A DNA stretch of 64,000 bases from Agroathelia rolfsii (Eukaryota > Basidiomycota > Agaricomycetes > Amylocorticiales > Amylocorticiaceae): NCBI GenBank assembly GCA_018343915.1, contig JABRWF010000003.1:496001-560000 (forward strand), written 5' to 3'. The notes beneath the pieces were generated by a model. It was not told the DNA's origin. It saw nothing but the letters and a program-made list of their open reading frames with translations, and ran no database searches. Shown here one piece after another: positions 59,386-64,000 of the stretch; the stretch's first letter is position 1; each line of letters opens with the position of its first letter. The position numbers and the translations under genes were made by a program.

Positions 59386-60135
59386 GTTTACTGAAGAAAG
59401 TGGGGATTGAGAGCAAAGGAGTGTGGGTATGCTCGATGGAGCAGATGCAGGCTTGAAAAGGATTGCAGGAGGGCAAATAGGAGACCTCTGGCTCGTCCTT
59501 AGGGGAAAAAGAGCTGCTAGGGGCTCGAGGAGGAGGAGGAGGACAAGGACAAGGAGGTCCGTAGACTGCTGGCAATACTACGCGGCTGACTATACTCAGC
59601 TTAGCACATGATCGATACATGATCTTCTACCCGGCCCGTGCCAGTGGTGCCTGTGAACCCCCCTTACTCACATTTATCATCCTGAAATACGATAACATGA
59701 TAATAATCATATTTTGTATCTGATCATCCACCGGCGGTTTTGGTCAATCCCATCATCCGTTGTGGCACTAGAATTACCGTCATAGTCATATTGTCCAATA
59801 AAAAAACAGTTCATCCGACATTGCCTACCCCACATTGACATCTGGCAATCTGTTCAGGATAGCAAAAACAGCAGAAAACTATTCAAATGTCCCATGTGTC
59901 GTAAACTATGCCCGCCACTACGGACTTGCTACTGACACATCGCGGTTATCTGAATACATTGGATGTATCTTCTTTCGCCATAAAATAGCGGTGTACGGAG
60001 CGATCGAATCCTTTTAGGCCTGATAATACCACTATAAATAAATGGATTTCTGACTGACTGACTGACTGGTCGCACCCTTGAAACATATAAATTCCCTGAC
60101 TGACTGGCCGACTGGGTCTAATCTATCAATCCACC
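59386..60135. other. Intergenic, divergent promoter of Mid2-like gene and ADH1
   Basis: From about 59630 onward the sequence resembles 62335-62886 upstream of ADH2, marking the left part of the duplicated unit. Short CTGA tandem repeats lie near 60050-60068 and 60098-60112. Confidence 0.6.
60011..60054 (+). promoter_or_regulatory. ADH1 upstream element shared with STAND gene
   Basis: Matches 45625-45669 (see there). It contains ACTATAAATAAATGG, which resembles a TATA box. A second TATAAA lies at 60086-60091, about 45-50 bp before the ATG. Confidence 0.55.
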
Positions 60136-61910
60136 ATGTCTGCTGCTATCGAAACATTCACAATCCCAACCACCCATCGCACCGCACTCATCACCGCCAT
60201 CGGCAAGCCCTACGAAATCCGCTCCGATCACCCACTCGCACCCCGCCCAGACGAGCTCGCACCGGGTCAGTGCCTCGTGCGCATGGAGTATGCCGGCTTG
60301 TGCCACAGTGACCTGCACGTGCGCAATGCCGACTGGGGCATGGTGCCCGAGTTGATGATGGTCCCCGGCCATGAAGGCGTTGGACATGTCGTCGCACTCG
60401 GTCCACAAGTGAACCAAGTGAAGATCGGCGACCGCGTCGGACTGAAGTGGGTCGCGGGTACGTGTGGGTCGTGTCAATGGTGTTGGCGTGGAGAGGACGG
60501 CTGTTAGTTGTTTTCATATTTCTACTATTTTTGTCATTGATTTGTTGCTTTAGCTTGCCCAAAGCATTTGGTCCATGGATATACTACCAATGGCACATTT
60601 ACCGAATACACCGTAAATAAACTCCTTTTACTAGTATCCCTTTTATGCCATCTTCATAAACATCACCCCAATATAGGTTGCTTATGCCAACTACGTTACT
60701 CCTATTCCACCCGAAGTCAGCAGCGCAGATGCGGTCTCGATCCTTTGCGCCGTAAATCCAAGATCTCATATCTTACATATGCCTTGATCATCTGATATTT
60801 TAGCTCTATCAACGTAGGGTGTGACCGTCTACAACGCACTGAAACAGTCCAACACCACAGCCGGCGATTGGATCGTTCTCCCTGGTGCAGGTGGAGGACT
60901 GGGTCATCTAGGTAAATATGTTTTCTTTTTTTTCTTCTCTTTTTTATTTTCCCCTCTCATCTCATTTGATTGTACATAGCCGTGCAATATGCCGCTGCCA
61001 TGGGCCTGCGCATACTCGCAATTGGTACGATTGACTTCCCATTCCCCATTACATGCGCATACAGCCACATAATAATCAACTAATTGCCCCTCAACCGTCC
61101 TATATAGATACGGGTGAAGACAAGAAAAACCTCGTGCTCAACCTCGGCGCCGAAAAATGGATCGACTTCAAGACCGCCTCTGCCCAACCGGGAGGACTCG
61201 TGGAGGCCGTCAAGGCAGCCACAGGTGGCGGACCGCCCGCGGCGCTCATAATGAGCAGTGCTGTACGTCTTGGAAAACTCTTTTTCTTCTTTTATGCTTC
61301 TCCCCCCCCCCCCTTTTTTTTTCTGAGACAAAAAGGAGGTGGCTTACTATTGTCTTTTCCTTTTCTTTTTCGACAAAAGATTCAGCCATATATAGATGCA
61401 GCACAGTACCTCCAGTTCTCGGGTACCCTCGTCGCTGTGGGTGTACCGCCCACGACGTTGCAGATCCCGGTTATTCTCGTCGTAGCCAAGGTGAGAGAGG
61501 AAGCGTTTTACAAGCTGTTTTGTTTTCTTAGAGCGAACTTTAACCTCTTTCTCTTTCCTTTCCTAATCCTTTCTCAAACCTGCAATGTACATGATATAGT
61601 CGTTGAAGATCATCGGCTCTGTTACTGGGTAAGTCTTAACATTTATCTTACTCTTGATAACAAAATACGCATACACACCGCATTTTATGTAGGAATCGAC
61701 AGAGATGCATCGAAGCACTCGATCTCGTGGCAAGGGGTAAAGTCAAGTGCCATTATGAAGTCAAGGGCTGGGATGACCTCAATCAGTGAGCTTGTGTTTT
61801 ATATCATCCAGAATAACGTCTTATAAGTATTCCTCACTCCCTCTCTGTGTAGGGCTTTTGAGGATATAGAACAGGGAAAGTACCCCGGAAGAATTATAAT
61901 GAAGATATAA
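60136..61910 (+). CDS. Zinc-dependent alcohol dehydrogenase, copy 1
   Basis: Ten exons (60136-60502, 60554-60612, 60677-60751, 60818-60911, 60980-61024, 61108-61262, 61380-61490, 61600-61628, 61693-61785, 61853-61910) join to 361 codons plus stop. Medium-chain dehydrogenase features: catalytic zinc ligands in GLCHSDLH and PGHEGVGHVV; structural zinc cysteines in GTCGSCQWC and the C of SCPKH; nucleotide-binding GAGGGLGHLA; the DTGEDK strand end, where Asp points to NAD rather than NADP; and the C-terminal GRIIMKI. The family oxidises primary alcohols or reduces aldehydes in the cytosol. It resembles yeast-type tetrameric ADH, so ethanol/acetaldehyde conversion is likely but not proven. All splice borders are GT..AG. 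Confidence 0.93.
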
Positions 61911-62886
61911 CAAAATGTAAAAACTTGGCTTTGTATGAATAGACTTTTTTTTTTGGATGGCTCTTCACGTCAAAACTAATACTAGTCAAACACTGGTAGC
62001 CTAAGGGCGTCAGGGACATCTGATTACCTGGAAAAAAAATCATATTAATACAACCGGGTACACATTGTGTGGTCAATATTTATATGAGAGAAAGAGGCTG
62101 AGTACTGGATGAAGAGGTTTGTGAATTCGTAAACGCACGCGATGAAGTCAAACAAAATCACCGTTTGAAATGCGAGGCGTTGGGTTACATGATATTCTTG
62201 ATATTTACGGCCAGGTTTTTGTGGGGGTTCAAACTTAGGTTCAAGGACGTCTGGGACAGCGACAAAGACGCGAACAATGACATGGAGGCCCATAATTACG
62301 CAGAAATGGCTGGCTATTACGATGACTGGCTGCCCGACCCGTGCCTGTGAACACACTTCTGACTCTGCCTTTGACTCTGTGCTCTCTTATCTGGGATACC
62401 GCTGGCATACTATGATATTTTGATATCGTATTTGATAATTTATTGGGGTTTTTAATCAATTACATCCCTTGCGGTACTGAAATTATCGTGATATTGCCTA
62501 ACAAGATAGTTCGTACACATCACTCCTACTTTATATTGCCTGCCCCATTCATTGATACACAAATGCATTCTGGTGACCTGTGGTAATCTATTCAGAACAA
62601 CGAAGCAATAGTTCAAGACTATTCAAATCCCATATGTTTTCAGTTATCCCAACTTTAAGTTGCTATTGAAGCATTAGCGGTCTCTGTAGTAAACCGTGCT
62701 ACTGTTTCCAATCCATTCATCAATCTCTTGACTCGATTCACTCTGAATTACATATCTTCTTTAGTCATGAAATAGCAGTATATGAGTATTCAGATAACCA
62801 GCCAATACACTCTTGGAGTATATAAGATCTCTGGCTAATTGAGAGCTTGAGACCGGAGAGCCATCATCATCCCCTCTTTCCTAATC
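61911..62886. other. Intergenic between the ADH copies
   Basis: Holds the 3' UTR of ADH1 and, from about 62335, a diverged copy of the ADH1 upstream region (for example CTATTCAAAT...CCCAT at about 62617 and 59880). A TATATAAG lies at 62819-62826, about 60 bp before the ADH2 ATG. The small open frame at 62165-62350 is not called. Confidence 0.6.
62819..62826 (+). promoter_or_regulatory. TATA-like box of ADH2
   Basis: TATATAAG about 60 bp before the start codon at 62887; position and sequence fit a core promoter. Confidence 0.55.
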
Positions 62887-64000
62887 ATGTCTGCTACTGT
62901 AGATATACCCACAATCCCGACCACGCACCGCGCCGCACTCATCACCGCCATTGGACAGCCCTACGAGATCCGTTCTGACCACCCACTCTCGCCTCGACCA
63001 GACGAGCTCGCACCGGGTCAGTGTCTCGTGCGCATGGAGTATGCCGGCCTGTGCCACAGCAACCTGCACGTGCGCAACGCCGATTGGGGCCCGGTACCCA
63101 AATTGATGACGGTCCCCGGCCACGAAGGCGTTGGACATGTTGTTGCACTCGGTCCACAAGCGAATGAGGTGAAAATTGGCGATCGTGTCGGATTGAAGTG
63201 GATCGCGGGTACGTGTGGGTCATGTAAGTGGTGTCAGCGGGCAGAGGATAGTGGTTAGTTATATTACTTTTGTGTATACCTATTTTTATCATCAATCTAT
63301 CCATTGTAGCTTGCCCTGAACAGTTGGTTCATGGCTATACTACCAACGGCACCTTTGCAGAATACACTGTAAATATACAGTATACATACCTTATATATAT
63401 ACCATATTTATAAACATTACCCCAATATTATAGGTTGCTTATGCCAACTACGTTACACCCATCCCGCCCGAAGTTAGCAGTGCCGATGCGGTTTCAATTT
63501 TTTGCGCCGTAAACACAAAACATTATATTTTGCATAAACCTTGATCATCTGAAAAAATCGACTCTATCAATGTAGGGCGTAACAGTCTATACTGCACTCA
63601 AGCAATCCAACACCACAGTCGGCGACTGGATCGTTGTCCCTGGTGCAGGCGGAGGACTTGGCCATCTGGGCATGTGTGCCAACCCCACCCCTCTTCTCGT
63701 TTTTTGAAATGTATACAGCTGTGCAATACGCTGCCGTCATGGGCCTACGCGTGCTTGCAATCGGTATGATTGATTAGTACACGCATACAACCACATAATA
63801 ACCACAAATCAATTACACCTTCTTCCCCTCCTCCTCTCCTATACAGACACAGGGGAAGACAAGAAAAACCTTGCACTGAGTCTTGGTGCTGAGAAATGGA
63901 TTGACTTCAAGACTGCCGCAGGCGAACCGGGAGGACTCGTGGAGGCCGTAAAGGCAGACACAGACGGCGGACCGTCCGCTGCACTTGTAGTCAGCAGTAC
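62887..64000 (+). CDS. Zinc-dependent alcohol dehydrogenase, copy 2 (3' partial)
   Basis: The first six exons are present; the last reaches the window end at SSAALVVSS. Exon borders match ADH1. The zinc ligands remain: the Cys of GLCHSNLH, PGHEGVGHVV, and GTCGSCKWC plus ACPEQ. NAD-binding GAGGGLGHL and DTGEDK are also kept. Two oddities stand out. The conserved Asp of CHSD is Asn here. The intron after GLGHL starts GC (63670-63671) where ADH1 has GT. A downstream GT at 63675 in the same phase would add two residues and replace Ala with Ser, giving HLGMSVQY instead of HLAVQY. The first-exon donor is GTTAGT as in ADH1. It is a tandem duplicate with its own TATA-like box. Confidence 0.88.

Noticed and set aside
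62165..62350. 61-codon plus-strand frame between the ADH copies
   Set aside because: It lies in the 3' side of ADH1 and the duplicated promoter area and has no recognisable features.
1..64000. CRISPR arrays, insertion sequences or bacterial-type operons
   Set aside because: The window has spliceosomal introns throughout and no regularly spaced identical repeats. It is eukaryotic.

Overview
This window looks like nuclear DNA of an Agaricomycete (Basidiomycota). Genes carry many short introns (about 45-75 bp) with GT..AG borders. Several products are of basidiomycete type: a C2-NACHT-WD40 STAND protein, F-box/leucine-rich paralogs, secreted RlpA-like double-psi beta-barrel proteins, and a Mid2-like Ser/Thr-rich single-pass membrane protein. 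Order or genus cannot be fixed from the sequence alone. No rRNA, convincing tRNA, CRISPR array or complete transposon was seen.

Layout. 1-1542: 3' part of a C2-domain protein gene (+). 1884-6231: three F-box/LRR-like paralogs (-), one intact, one with a single nonsense codon and one decayed fragment; a 238-bp MITE-like inverted-repeat element sits between the first and the fragment. 6908-7560: secreted RlpA-like protein (-). 10136-12309: divergent protein kinase, predicted pseudokinase (-). 14034-16883: 949-codon low-complexity protein (-). 20042-22141: MFS transporter (-). 22142-31292: 9.1 kb with no gene I can support. 31293-44070: five MFS transporter paralogs in head-to-tail tandem (-), related by intron positions to the one at 20 kb. 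45757-51363: C2-NACHT-WD40 gene (+) with two seven-repeat WD40 sets and a one-base frameshift. 53088-53692: second RlpA-like gene (+). 54159-55436: Ser-rich hypothetical protein (+). 57488-59385: Mid2-like membrane protein (-). 60136-61910 and 62887-end: two tandem zinc alcohol dehydrogenase genes (+), duplicated together with their promoters.

The genes do not form an obvious pathway. The shared theme is local duplication followed by divergence and breakage. F-box, MFS, ADH and RlpA families all have several copies here, and single-base lesions or unusual substitutions mark one copy in each of several families. Gene models were built by joining exons so that GT..AG borders and codon phase agreed. 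The kinase (619 aa), first MFS (453 aa), ADH1 (361 aa), RlpA (139 and 127 aa) and Mid2-like (549 aa) models all close without phase conflict.
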